Shown piece after piece: positions 17,296 to 27,899 of a stretch of DNA of 64,000 bases; the first letter of the stretch is position 1, and every line of letters begins with the position of its first letter. This DNA comes from Truepera radiovictrix DSM 17093 (lineage in GTDB: Bacteria > Deinococcota > Deinococci > Deinococcales > Trueperaceae). The translations under genes and the position numbers were made by a program. The stretch spans positions 400,001-464,000 of the forward strand of contig NC_014221.1 of NCBI RefSeq assembly GCF_000092425.1, in the 5' to 3' direction. Below the pieces are notes generated by a model. The model ran no database searches. It was not told the DNA's origin and worked only from the letters and a program-made list of their open reading frames with translations.

Positions 17296-17877
17296 ATGGC
17301 GAGCGATCTCGACAAGTACTTAAGCGACCTCGGGATCGATACCGAGGACGAGGCGCAGCCGAAGCTCCCCACCGCCCCCCAGGCCGCGGCGGCCGAGCCG
17401 GCGCCGAGCGCGGCGGCCGAGGGGAGCGCCGCCGAACGGCTCGAGGCCTTTTTGGTGGGGCTGCTGCTCCACCTCGACCCCGGTTACGCGGTCGAGGTGA
17501 CGCCCGCGGGGGAGCGCGAGCTGCGCGCCGAAGTCGTCGGGGGTGACCCCGGCAAGATCATCGGGCGCGGGGGGCGCACGCTCGCCGCCCTCGAGTACCT
17601 CGCCAACGCTGTGCTCAACCGCGACGAGGGCGCGCCGCACGTGCGCGCCTCGCTCGACGTGGGGGGCTACCGCGCGCGCCGCGACGAGCGGCTGCGCGGC
17701 GTCGCCCTCAAGGCGGCCGCGCGCGCGCGCAAAACGGGGCTGGCGGTCGAGCTCGAGCCCATGAGCGCCGCCGAGCGCCGCGTGATCCACATGACCCTGG
17801 CTGACGACCCCAGCGTCGAGAGCGCGTCTTCGGGTGAGGGGCGCGAGCGGCGGGTGGTGGTGCGGCCGGTCGGCTAA
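17296..17877 (+). CDS. jag: Jag/KhpB-type RNA-binding protein (KH-R3H)
   Basis: Jag (KhpB, EloR) proteins bind RNA and modulate cell elongation and division. The 193-residue product has an acidic, low-complexity N-terminus instead of a full Jag-N domain. A KH domain is centred on GKIIGRGGRTLAALEYL (about 90-110), and a C-terminal R3H domain contains PMSAAERRVIHMTLAD (about 155-170). Position directly after yidC is the usual one. Hairpins immediately downstream probably terminate the operon. Confidence 0.9.
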   Translation: MASDLDKYLSDLGIDTEDEAQPKLPTAPQAAAAEPAPSAAAEGSAAERLEAFLVGLLLHLDPGYAVEVTPAGERELRAEVVGGDPGKIIGRGGRTLAALEYLANAVLNRDEGAPHVRASLDVGGYRARRDERLRGVALKAAARARKTGLAVELEPMSAAERRVIHMTLADDPSVESASSGEGRERRVVVRPVG

Positions 17878-17923
17878 GGCGCCCCGCCCTACTTGTAACC
17901 CCTTACTTGTACCCTTTGGCCGC

Positions 17924-18077
17924 GCGCAGCGTCCCTCGGACGCTGCGCTACAGTGTCGGCGTGACGGCCGTGCGACCCTAAGCGGGTCTGGGGCAGCGAC
18001 GTCCGCACGGTAAACCCGCTCGCGCCGACGCGGGCGCGAGCGGGCGTGACAACGGCGTGCGGCACGTGGCACGCCGT
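17924..18077. ncRNA. Series of perfect hairpins after jag; terminator plus possible structured RNA
   Basis: The 283-bp gap 17878-18160 holds an 11-bp perfect hairpin (17924-17934/17938-17948). A nested pair follows, with 17968-17974 pairing to 18004-18010 around a small stem 17974-17978/17984-17988. Next are a 12-bp perfect stem (18015-18026/18033-18044) and a 9-bp stem (18052-18060/18069-18077). None ends in a U tract. The first may terminate jag. The rest could be a leader of the downstream baeRF gene or a separate RNA. No ORF is supported here. Confidence 0.4.
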
Positions 18078-18160
18078 CACACCCGTCGACGCACGACGGG
18101 CCTGGCGCGCCTGAGGGTGGCGCCTGCGGGTATCTACGCCGATTCACGAGAGGGGGACCG

Positions 18161-19309
18161 ATGGACATCCCGACCAAAGAGGATCTGACCGCTCTAAGCG
18201 AACAGGGGGAGGGCTACGCGGTGTCGATCTACATGCCGACGCACAAGGCGGGCAAAGACACGCGCGAAAACCCCATCCGCTTTAAAAACCGCCTGCAGGA
18301 GGCCGAGGAGCAGCTGAGGCGCCACGGCCTCAAGGGCGACGACATCGACGCGCTCCTAGCGCCCGCCCGCAAGCTCGACGACTACCGCTTCTGGCAGAAC
18401 CAGCGCGAGGGGCTCGCGGTGTTCGTACAGGGGGGGAGCGAAAGGCACTTTCTGCTCCCGTACGCGCCAGACGAGCTGACCGTCGTCGCGCGGCGCACCC
18501 ACCTCAAACCGCTCCTGCCGCTGCTAACGGGCGACGGGCGCTTTTTCATCCTGGCGATGAGCTTGGGGGGCGCGCGGCTTTTGGAGGCGACGCGCTACAG
18601 CGTGACCGAGGTGCCCGTAGAGGGCGTCCCGACGAGCCTCGAGGAGGCGCTGCAGTACGACGACCCCGAGCCCTTTCACGAGCACTACACCGTGACGGCC
18701 GCCAACCGCGGCGGCGAGGCGCTCGTTCAGGGGCAAGGGGCTGGCGAAGACGAGCGCAAGACGAACATCCTGCGCTTTTTCCGCGCCTTCGACAACGGCC
18801 TGCGCGCGCTTTTGGCGCCCCAAGGGGACCGCATCCCGGTGGTGTTTGCGGGCGACAAGGGGCTGTTTCCCATCTACCAGGAGGCGAACCACTACAACGG
18901 CCTGCTCGATAGGGCGGTCGAGGGCAACCCCGAGGGCCTGCGCGAAGAGGAGCTGCACGCGCGCGCTTGGGAGGTCGTCGAACCGCACTTCCGGGCGCAG
19001 CGCGAGCGCGACGCCGCCGCGTTCGGTGAGGCGCTCGGGACGGGGCGCGCGGGTACGGCGCTCGAGGAGGTCCTGTGGGCCGCGCTCGACGCCCGCATCG
19101 CGACGCTCTTCGTCCCCCTGGGCGAGCGCGCGTGGGGCACCTTCGACGCCGAAGCGCGCCGCTTGGAGCGCACCGACGAGGGGCCCGAGAGCTACGACCT
19201 CTACGACGCGGCCGCGACCTACACCCTCCTGTACGGCGGCACGGTGTACGCCGTGGCGCCCGACGAGGTCCCCGGCGACGGCCCGCTCGCGGCGGTCTAC
19301 CGCTTTTAG
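18161..19309 (+). CDS. baeRF family 3 protein (bacterial eRF1-like)
   Basis: The 382-residue protein resembles bacterial archaeo-eukaryotic release factor (baeRF) family 3, a group related to eRF1/pelota domains that was predicted from genome analysis to act on ribosomes. Supporting features are the N-terminal VSIYMPTHKAG segment, the middle strand FFILAMSLGGARLLEATR, the YNGLLDRAVEGNPEGLREEELHARAW block, and the C-terminal strand near residue 300, ATLFVPLGERAWG. No GGQ tripeptide is visible. The ATG at 18161 follows a GAGAGGG site. A deaminase gene follows after 28 bp, in the same orientation. The biochemical role is unproven for the family. Confidence 0.7.
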   Translation: MDIPTKEDLTALSEQGEGYAVSIYMPTHKAGKDTRENPIRFKNRLQEAEEQLRRHGLKGDDIDALLAPARKLDDYRFWQNQREGLAVFVQGGSERHFLLPYAPDELTVVARRTHLKPLLPLLTGDGRFFILAMSLGGARLLEATRYSVTEVPVEGVPTSLEEALQYDDPEPFHEHYTVTAANRGGEALVQGQGAGEDERKTNILRFFRAFDNGLRALLAPQGDRIPVVFAGDKGLFPIYQEANHYNGLLDRAVEGNPEGLREEELHARAWEVVEPHFRAQRERDAAAFGEALGTGRAGTALEEVLWAALDARIATLFVPLGERAWGTFDAEARRLERTDEGPESYDLYDAAATYTLLYGGTVYAVAPDEVPGDGPLAAVYRF

Positions 19310-19337
19310 CCGTCGCTGCACCCTGCGAGGAGGTTGC

Positions 19338-19799
19338 ATGACCCCCACGACCCCCCCTCCCGCGCGCCCGCCGGAGGCGTGGATGCGCCTCGCGGCCGAG
19401 GTCGCCGAGCGCGGCCAGACGATGTTCGGCGCGGTGCTGGTGCGCGGTGGGGCGCTGCTCGCCGAAGCCGCCAACACCGTCGCCAAAGACCGCGACCCGA
19501 GCGCGCACGCCGAGCTGAGCCTTATCCGCCGCGCCTGCCGCGAGCTCGTCACCACCGACCTAGACGGTTGCACCCTCTACACGACCGTCGAACCCTGCCC
19601 GATGTGCGCCGCGGCGTGCGTGTGGAGCGGGGTCTCGGGGGTGGTCTTCGGCGCCTCGATCGCCGAGGTCGCCGAGCTGGGGGTGCCGCAGATCGCGCTC
19701 TCCTGCGAGGAGCTCTTCGGCCGGGTGCAGCACGCGCCGACCCTGCGCGGCGGGGTCGAGCGCGAGCGCTGCCTCGAGCTCTGCCAAAGGTTCTGGTAG
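19338..19799 (+). CDS. Cytidine/deoxycytidylate-type nucleoside deaminase
   Basis: This 153-residue zinc deaminase has both catalytic motifs: HAE (in SAHAELSLIRR, near residue 56) and PCPMCAAAC (near residue 90). That is the arrangement of guanine, cytosine and tRNA-adenosine (TadA-like) deaminases. Other residues do not decide the substrate; it lacks a clear TadA C-terminal helix, and the C-terminus is Cys-rich. The ATG at 19338 follows GAGGAGG. Its stop overlaps the start of a queuosine-salvage gene (TAGTG), so the two proteins are probably made together, and a role in purine or deazapurine salvage is a reasonable guess. Confidence 0.8.
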   Translation: MTPTTPPPARPPEAWMRLAAEVAERGQTMFGAVLVRGGALLAEAANTVAKDRDPSAHAELSLIRRACRELVTTDLDGCTLYTTVEPCPMCAAACVWSGVSGVVFGASIAEVAELGVPQIALSCEELFGRVQHAPTLRGGVERERCLELCQRFW

Positions 19800-20752
19800 T
19801 GCTCGCCGAGATTCGCGCGGCGTGCGCCGAGGTGGCGCGGCGCTCGCGGTGGGTGCGCCTCGATGAGGGGGGGCTAGCGCGCTTTGCCGAGACGCTCGAG
19901 CTCGCCTCCGTGACCGCCCCCCGTTACGACGCGGCGCACCACTACGTGGGCGACCCCGAGGCCATGCTGGCCTTTAACCTCACCCTCGACGCGGTCAACT
20001 TCGGCTCCGGCTACTTCCCGCACCTGCGCAAACGCCCCGGCAAGTCGGGGTACTTCACGGTCGCGCTGGCCCTTAAGGAGCACTTTGAGGCGCACGGTCC
20101 CCTCGCGCCGCGCGAGCTCGTGGCGCTCACCCCGCCGCGCACCGCCGCGCTCTTCGGCCAAGACCTAGGCGACCCGGTGCGCGCCGAGCTGATGCGCCAC
20201 TTTACCGAGGCGCTGCACCAGCTCGGCAGCTACCTCGTAGAGCGCTTCGGCGGCTCGTTTGCAGCGCTCGTGGCGGCGGCACAGGGGCGCGCGGAGCGCC
20301 TCGCTGAGCTCTTGGCCGAGATGCCCTACTTCCGGGACGTCGCGCGCTACGGCGAGCTCCGCGTGCCCCTTTACAAGCGCGCCCAGATCGCCCCCTCGGA
20401 CCTCGCGCTAGCGTTTGACGGGCAGGGCTACGGCCACTTTAGCGACCTCGAGCAGCTCACCATCTTCGCCGACAACCTCGTCCCGCACGTTCTGCGCGTC
20501 GACGGCGTGCTGGTCTACGACCCCGCGCTTGTGGCGCGCCTCGAGGCGGGCGCGCTGATCCCGGCGGGCTCAGAGGAGGAGGTCGAGATCCGGGCGGTCG
20601 CGCTGCACGCCGCCGAGCGGCTCGTGGCGCAGCTGCGCGCCGCCGGAGAGGCGGTGAGCGCGCGGCAGCTCGACGTCTACTTGTGGAACCGCGGTCAACA
20701 GGAGCGCTACAAAGCCGCGCCGCGCCACCGGACGCGCTCGGTGTTCTACTAG
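19799..20752 (+). CDS. Queuosine salvage protein (Q-nucleotide N-glycosidase, DUF2419)
   Basis: The 317-residue protein matches the queuosine-salvage family (DUF2419, called QNG1/Qng1), which releases queuine base from queuosine 5'-phosphate for reuse by tRNA-guanine transglycosylase. Family features are FNLTLDAVNFGSGYFP near residue 58 (acidic active-site region), the GYFTVALALKEHF segment, LTIFADNLVPHVLR near residue 220, a GSEEEVEIRA stretch and a C-terminal LDVYLWNRGQ followed by RHRTRSVFY. The GTG start at 19799 overlaps the deaminase stop. The gene converges on the cobalamin operon. Confidence 0.82.
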   Translation: MLAEIRAACAEVARRSRWVRLDEGGLARFAETLELASVTAPRYDAAHHYVGDPEAMLAFNLTLDAVNFGSGYFPHLRKRPGKSGYFTVALALKEHFEAHGPLAPRELVALTPPRTAALFGQDLGDPVRAELMRHFTEALHQLGSYLVERFGGSFAALVAAAQGRAERLAELLAEMPYFRDVARYGELRVPLYKRAQIAPSDLALAFDGQGYGHFSDLEQLTIFADNLVPHVLRVDGVLVYDPALVARLEAGALIPAGSEEEVEIRAVALHAAERLVAQLRAAGEAVSARQLDVYLWNRGQQERYKAAPRHRTRSVFY

Positions 20753-20855
20753 GGCGCCGTCGGCGCGGGCTTGTAGCGCGTGGCCTGTAGCGCGTGGTCT
20801 GTGGGAGCCCGGGTCACCCGCCACGCGCTCTAGCTGCGGAGGTCGAAGCGGGCCG

Positions 20856-21904
20856 CTAAAGCCCCGCCTCCTCGAAGGTCGCCATGTCGCGCAGCACCGC
20901 CGCGGCGCCCTCCAAAAGGCCGAACGCCAGCACCGCCCCCGACCCCTCGCCGAGCCGCAGCCCGAGGTCGAAAAGCGGGGTTAGCCCGAGGTGCTGCAGC
21001 TGCACCGCGTGGCCGGGTTCTTGGGAGCGGTGCGCGGCGAAGAGGTAGTCGCGCACCGCCGGGGCCAGCGCGGCGGCGACGAGCGCCGCGGCGGTGGCGA
21101 TAAATCCGTCGAGCACCACGGGGGCGCGCAGGGCCGCGGCGCCGACGTAAAAACCGGTCAAGGCGGCGATCTCGAGGCCGCCAAAACGCCTGAGCGCCTC
21201 GAGCGGCTCCGTCGCCTGCTCCCCGTGGCGCTCGAGCACCTGTTCAACGACGGCCACCTTGCGCGCTAGCCCCGCGTCGTCCAAGCCGCTCCCGCGCCCC
21301 GTGACGGCCCGGGCGGGGGCGCCCGTGAGGTGCGCGGTGAGGGCCGCGGCGGCGGTCGTGTTGCCGATGCCCATCTCGCCACCGGCTAAGAGCACAGCCC
21401 CGCGCGCGGCGAGGTGCTCGGCCGCCTCGACCCCCGCGGCGCACGCCGCGAAGAGCTCGGCGCGGGTCATGGCGGGGCCGTGGAGCATGTTGCGGGTGCC
21501 GCGCGCGACCTTGCGCGACCACAGCGCCGGGTGATCGTCGACGTCGGCGGCGACCCCGACGTCGACGATCAGCAGCTTTGCGCCGGCGGCGGCGGCGAGC
21601 GCGTTGACGGCCGCGCCGCCGGCGAGAAAGTTGCGGACCATCCCCGCCGTGACGCTCTGCGGGTAGGCCGACACCCCCGCCGCCGCGACGCCGTGGTCGG
21701 CGGCGAAAACGGCGACCGCGCGGCCCTCTGGGCGCGGTTTAAGCGTACCCAACACCGCCGCGAGGCGCGCGCCGAGGGGCTCGAGCGCGCCCAAGCTGCC
21801 GGGGGGTTTGGTGAGCGCGGCGTGCCGCGCTAGCGCCCGCTGGTAGAGCTTTTCGTCGACCCTGTGAACGCGCGCTAGCGCCCCCCGAAAGGTCGCCTCA
21901 GCCG

Positions 21905-21908
<4 letters not shown>
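20856..21908 (-). CDS. cobT: Nicotinate-nucleotide-dimethylbenzimidazole phosphoribosyltransferase
   Basis: CobT makes alpha-ribazole phosphate from nicotinate mononucleotide and dimethylbenzimidazole, the lower-ligand branch of B12 synthesis. The 350-residue product has the family blocks KPPGSLGALEPL near residue 34, FAADHGVAAAGVSAYPQSVT near residue 70, GGEMGIGNTTAAAAL near residue 177 and the C-terminal LRLGEGSGAVLAF with the catalytic Glu. Its GTG start overlaps the stop of cobQ-cobU (GTGA). It is the last gene of the cobalamin operon. No terminator is clear in 20753-20855. Confidence 0.93.
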
Positions 21909-23953
<2,045 letters not shown>

Positions 23954-23967
23954 GAGCGCCCGCCCCC

Positions 23968-24627
23968 TCACGCCGGCCCCTGTGCGCGGGCGTCCTCGGG
24001 GGGGAGGTCCTCGAGGTGGGCGACGTCGCCGACCGTCTGGAGGATCGCCCCCCGGTCGCCCAAGACGAGTTTGCTCAGGCTCGCGGGCGGCACCGCGAAG
24101 CGCCACCGCCCCCCCTGCGGGGTCCCCGTCAGGCTGTAGAGAAGGGCCAAGATGGGGCCGCCGTGGGTAAAGGCGAGCACCCGCCCGCGCGCGCCTAGCT
24201 CGCGCCGCCACGCCGTTACGCGCGCCAGGAGCGCTTCGTAGCGCTCACCGCCGGTCGGCGCGTGCGCGTAAGGGTCGTCGTACCACGCCCCGAGCGCGGT
24301 GCCGTCGGACGCGGCGACCTCCTGCCAGCGCCGCCCCTCCCAGCGGCCGAAGGCGAGCTCGCGCAGGCGCGCGTCCGGTACGGCGCTCCGCCCCGGCAGG
24401 GCGAGCCGCGCCGTCTCCCGGGCGCGCGCGAGGTCGGAGGTGAAGACCGCGTCGAACGCCGCGCGCTGCAGGCGCGGCCGCAGGCGCCGCGCCGCCTCGC
24501 GGCCCCGGTCGCTGAGCGCCGGGTCGCCCTGCCCCTGCACCCGCCCCTCGAGGTTCCAGAGGCTCTCGCCGTGGCGCACGAGCCACAGCTCGAGCCCCCC
24601 GGCGTGCTCCGTTGCGTGCTCACGCAT
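23968..24627 (-). CDS. cobC: Histidine-phosphatase family, probable alpha-ribazole phosphatase
   Basis: A 219-residue phosphoglycerate-mutase-like phosphatase. The catalytic RHGE motif is in LWLVRHGESLWN (near residue 15). The second Arg/Glu pair is in the ELAFGRWEGRRW segment, and the second catalytic His is in FTHGGPI near residue 155. In a B12 operon the likely job is dephosphorylating alpha-ribazole phosphate or adenosylcobalamin phosphate. The start overlaps the upstream aminotransferase gene by 8 bp. Specificity is inferred from context only. Confidence 0.85.
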   Translation of the reverse strand: MREHATEHAGGLELWLVRHGESLWNLEGRVQGQGDPALSDRGREAARRLRPRLQRAAFDAVFTSDLARARETARLALPGRSAVPDARLRELAFGRWEGRRWQEVAASDGTALGAWYDDPYAHAPTGGERYEALLARVTAWRRELGARGRVLAFTHGGPILALLYSLTGTPQGGRWRFAVPPASLSKLVLGDRGAILQTVGDVAHLEDLPPEDARAQGPA

Positions 24628-25696
24628 CGCTCCCTCCGGGACCGAGAAAGCGCGGGAACGCCGCCAACAAGCGGTGGTTGTCCTCGGGGCGCCCCGCCGC
24701 GAGCCGCACGCAGCTGTCTAGCCCCAAGCTCGAGGCGTCGCGCAGCCGAAACCCCGCCGCGCGGGCGCGAGCGCTCACCGCGCTCGCGCTCCCGACCTCC
24801 ACCAAAAAGAAGCTCGTGGCGCTCTCCCAAACCTCGAGCCCGAGCGCGCACAACCCCCGTTGCAACGCGCGGCGCTCGGCCAAGAGGCGCGGCACGCTGT
24901 GGCGCACGAAGGCCGCGGCGGCCGGCGAGCGGCACCAGCGCACGGCGGCCGCCGCGGGGGTGCTCACCGACCAGGGGGGGGCGGCGCGGCGCAGCACCTC
25001 GGCGACCTCGGCGGGGGCGAGCGCGTAACCCGCGCGCAGCCCCGCGACGGCGAAGGTTTTGGTGAGCGCGTGGAGCTGCACCGCGCCCTCGGGGAGCTCG
25101 GCGGGGGCGCTCGCGCGTTCGCTCAGCTCGAGGTAGGCCGCGTCGAGCACCAGCAGCGCCCCCCGCGCCGCGCAGCGCTCGGCGAGCTCGTGCAGCGCCC
25201 CCGCCTCCCAGGCGTGCCCCGTGGGGTTGTTCGGGTGGCAGAGCCACACGAGCGCGGGGCGAACACTCTCCACGGCGCGCGCGAGGGCCGCCGCGTCGGG
25301 GGGTGCGCCCCGCCGGTAGACCGCGCAGGTGGCGACCCGCGCCCCCTGCAGCTGGCTCGCGCGGGCGTACTCGCCGAAGGTCGGGGTGGCGACCAGCACC
25401 GCGTCGTTCGGGCGCAGGTAGCAGGCTGCGAGCCGGTAGATGAGTTCGGCGGCGCTCCCCAAGGTGACCCGCTCGAGCGGGGCGCCGTGGTGCGCCGCGG
25501 CGGCCGCGCGCGCCTCCTTGTAGCTCGGGTCGGGGTAGCTGGCGAGCGCGAGCTCGCGCAGGTGCTCGAGCAGCTCGGGGGGCGGCCCGAAGGGGTTGCT
25601 GTTGACGCTGAAGTCGCGCCCCTCCCCCACGGCGGTGCCGTCGGGGCCGCCGTGGGGGAGGGGGGGGAGGTGCAGCCACGGTTTAGGCTCGGGCAC
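24620..25696 (-). CDS. cobD: CobD-like PLP aminotransferase/threonine-phosphate decarboxylase
   Basis: The 358-residue fold-type I PLP enzyme resembles CobD, which decarboxylates L-threonine phosphate to aminopropanol phosphate, the linker to the lower ligand. Characteristic parts are the FSVNSNPFGPP start, the PLP-phosphate loop region LGSAAELIY, VWLCHPNNPTG with the cofactor-binding Asn, and the Schiff-base Lys in ALTKTFAVAGLRAGY. HisC is the closest alternative; the B12 context favours CobD. The GTG at 25696 overlaps the end of cbiB by 14 bp. Confidence 0.85.
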   Translation of the reverse strand: MPEPKPWLHLPPLPHGGPDGTAVGEGRDFSVNSNPFGPPPELLEHLRELALASYPDPSYKEARAAAAAHHGAPLERVTLGSAAELIYRLAACYLRPNDAVLVATPTFGEYARASQLQGARVATCAVYRRGAPPDAAALARAVESVRPALVWLCHPNNPTGHAWEAGALHELAERCAARGALLVLDAAYLELSERASAPAELPEGAVQLHALTKTFAVAGLRAGYALAPAEVAEVLRRAAPPWSVSTPAAAAVRWCRSPAAAAFVRHSVPRLLAERRALQRGLCALGLEVWESATSFFLVEVGSASAVSARARAAGFRLRDASSLGLDSCVRLAAGRPEDNHRLLAAFPRFLGPGGSDA

Positions 25697-26630
25697 GCGC
25701 GCTCCCTAAAAGCCACCAGCCGAGCATCCCGAGCCCGAGCGCAGCCCCCACAAGCTGCTGCGCGCGCCCGATGTCGGCGGCGGTGGGTGCCCGACCGGCG
25801 GCGTTAAGGACGTAGACGCCGCGCTTTTCGAGCCGCACCCCGAGCCCGGCGGCGGCGAGCGCCATGGTGACCCCGCCGTTCGGGCTCGGGGTGCGCCGCG
25901 CGTCGCGTTTGAGGCCGCGCCACGCGGCGCGCGCGTCGCCGCCCGCGAGCGTGAGGGCGAGGAGCAGCAGCCCCCCCGAGAGGCGCGCCGGGACGAAGCT
26001 CAAGAGGTCGTCGGCGCGGGCGGCCGCTCTGCCGAAGTGCTCGAGCGCCGGCGTGCGGTAGCCGAGCACCGCGTCGGCGGTGTTGACGAAGCGGTAGACC
26101 GCCGCCCCCGGCAACCCGAAGGCGGCCGCGTAGAGAAGGGGCGCGGTGATGCTATCGGTGAGGTTCTCCGCGAGCGACGCGACCGCCGCCCCCGCGACCT
26201 CGCTCGGCGTGAGCCCAGCGGTCTCGCGGCTCACCAGGTGCCACCCGAGCAGCCGCCGCGCGGCCGTCAGGTCGCCCGCCGCCAGAGCGTCCCGCACCGC
26301 CCCGCCGGCCGTTAGAAGCGCCCGGACGCTAAAGAGCGGCGCGAGCGCGCACGCGAGCAGCGGCCTCCGCGCGGGGTCGGGGAGGCGCTGCGCGCCGCGC
26401 TGCACCCCCCAAGCGAGGCCGCCCGAGAGCGCCGCGCCCAGGGCGACGAACCCGAACCCCGCAGCGAGGCGCGCCCTGGGGCGGCGGGCGCGCGCCAAGA
26501 GCGCCCCCTTGAGGTTCAAGTAGCGCCCCATCGCCACGACCGGGTGCAGCCGCGCGGGCGGCTCGCCAAAACACAGGTCGAGCGCGAGGCTGAGGAGCGC
26601 GGCCCCAAACGGCACGCCCACCGGCGCCAT
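25683..26630 (-). CDS. cbiB: Adenosylcobinamide-phosphate synthase CbiB
   Basis: CbiB is an integral membrane enzyme that joins adenosylcobyric acid to aminopropanol (phosphate). The 315-residue protein has several hydrophobic helices and the family blocks LDLCFGEPPARLHPVVAMGR near residue 15, VASLAENLTDSITAPLLY near residue 150, and RFVNTADAVLGYR. The ATG at 26630 shares bases with the stop of cobA (TGATG), which fixes the start. CobS, also a membrane protein, is encoded in the same operon, so late assembly probably takes place at the membrane. Confidence 0.92.
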   Translation of the reverse strand: MAPVGVPFGAALLSLALDLCFGEPPARLHPVVAMGRYLNLKGALLARARRPRARLAAGFGFVALGAALSGGLAWGVQRGAQRLPDPARRPLLACALAPLFSVRALLTAGGAVRDALAAGDLTAARRLLGWHLVSRETAGLTPSEVAGAAVASLAENLTDSITAPLLYAAAFGLPGAAVYRFVNTADAVLGYRTPALEHFGRAAARADDLLSFVPARLSGGLLLLALTLAGGDARAAWRGLKRDARRTPSPNGGVTMALAAAGLGVRLEKRGVYVLNAAGRAPTAADIGRAQQLVGAALGLGMLGWWLLGSARARA

Positions 26631-27196
26631 CAGTGCTCGACACCCCGCTGCGCGGGCACCCCGGCGTCGAAGGCGTGCTTGACCTTGTGCATCTCCGTGA
26701 CGGTGTCGGCGACCGCTAGAAGCCGCTCGTGCGCGTCGCGGCCGGTCAGCACCACGTGCATCTTGGGGGGCCTTGCCCGCAAGGTCGCGATGACGTCGTC
26801 CACCTCGAGCCACCCCCACGACACGGGGTAGGTCACCTCGTCGAGCACCACGAGGTCGTACGCGCCGCTAAGGATCGCCGCTTTGGCCCGCTCCCAGCCG
26901 GCGACCGCGAGCGCGCGGCTGGCCTCTAGGTCGCGCGAACGCCACGAGAAGCCGTCGCCCAACCCCTCGTAGGGGACGCCGAGGGCGGCGAGCGCGCGGT
27001 GCTCGCCGAAGCTCGCCCCCTCGTGTTTGATAAATTGAAACAGGCGCGTTTTTAGGCCGCGCCCGTGCGCGCGCAGCAAAAGGCCCAGGGCGGCGGTCGT
27101 CTTGCCCTTGCCGTGGCCCGTATAGACGATGACGAGCCCGCGGCGCTCGCCCTGGGGTTTGGGGGTGGTGTAGGTCGTCGGCGGGGTCTTAGCCAT
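26630..27196 (-). CDS. cobA: Cob(I)alamin/corrinoid adenosyltransferase (CobA/BtuR type)
   Basis: This 188-residue enzyme transfers the adenosyl group of ATP to the reduced corrinoid cobalt. The P-loop [12 protein letters not shown] is near residue 27. The conserved [16 protein letters not shown] block, near residue 115, and [12 protein letters not shown] are both present, as in the BtuR/CobO/CobA class rather than PduO. Only the last residues differ much from the family. It overlaps cbiZ by 8 bp and cbiB by 1 bp, so it is probably translated together with them. Confidence 0.93.
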   Translation of the reverse strand: MAKTPPTTYTTPKPQGERRGLVIVYTGHGKGKTTAALGLLLRAHGRGLKTRLFQFIKHEGASFGEHRALAALGVPYEGLGDGFSWRSRDLEASRALAVAGWERAKAAILSGAYDLVVLDEVTYPVSWGWLEVDDVIATLRARPPKMHVVLTGRDAHERLLAVADTVTEMHKVKHAFDAGVPAQRGVEH

Positions 27197-27899
27197 CGAG
27201 CCTCCTTAAAGCGCGCGCGAGCGCGGTGTAGGCGGTGTCGGCGACCAGAAAGCCGGGCGCCGTGGCGAGCCCCGCGTAGGGGCTTCGGGGCGCGGGGGCG
27301 AGGCTGACCACGCTCACCGTGTCGGTGGTGGTGCCCGTGGCGAGCTCCCCGAAGGGCGTCCGGACGTTGGCGTCGCGCAGCGCGGCGGTTTTGGCCTCGG
27401 TGGCGCTCTGCACCGCCCCGACGAGCGCGGCAGGCTCGAGCGCGCCCTCGAGCAGCACGATGAGGTTGACCGTCCCGGCGCCTGCCGCCCCCGCCCCGAG
27501 CGGGTCGCGCCCGCCGGCGGCGGCGGCGTTGCCCACCCCGGCCGTGACGAGCGCGTGGACGCGCCACCCCGCGCGCGCCGCCGAGGCGGTCTCGAGCTCC
27601 GCCATGCTCACCGCGGTGAGCAGCCCGAGCGTCTCAGCGGGGGGGAGGTCGAGCGCGCGCGCGTAGCGCCGCAGCTCCCCCGCCGGGTCGTCCGAGCACC
27701 ACCCCCGTTCGACGCTGCAGCTCAACACGAAGCGGGGGCGGCTAAAGCCGCCGCCGAGGGGCGCGCTCGAGAGCGCCGCGCAGCGCCCCGGCAGCTCGAG
27801 TAGGAGGTGGTGGCGCCAGGCGCGCGCGCTCGGCAGGGTGCGGCGCAGCGTTACCCCCGGCGCCCCGAAGGGGAGGCGCTCGCCGCGCGGCCCGCTCAC
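27189..27899 (-). CDS. cbiZ: Adenosylcobinamide amidohydrolase CbiZ
   Basis: CbiZ cleaves the aminopropanol arm from adenosylcobinamide, producing cobyric acid, so imported cobinamides or pseudo-B12 can be remodelled. The 236-residue product has the DUF105 pattern: a Ser/Gly-rich start, [14 protein letters not shown] near residue 118, [10 protein letters not shown], and the C-terminal [12 protein letters not shown] segment with its Thr-rich active-site-like loop. The start is the GTG at 27899, overlapping the cobS stop (GTGA). Its presence together with the CobU domain means that two cobinamide salvage routes coexist. Confidence 0.88.
   Translation of the reverse strand: MSGPRGERLPFGAPGVTLRRTLPSARAWRHHLLLELPGRCAALSSAPLGGGFSRPRFVLSCSVERGWCSDDPAGELRRYARALDLPPAETLGLLTAVSMAELETASAARAGWRVHALVTAGVGNAAAAGGRDPLGAGAAGAGTVNLIVLLEGALEPAALVGAVQSATEAKTAALRDANVRTPFGELATGTTTDTVSVVSLAPAPRSPYAGLATAPGFLVADTAYTALARALRRLDG

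Noticed and set aside
18524-19573. Long minus-strand ORFs opposite the baeRF gene
   Set aside because: They are Arg/Ala-rich shadows of GC-rich codons. The plus-strand frame has family-level resemblance and a ribosome site.
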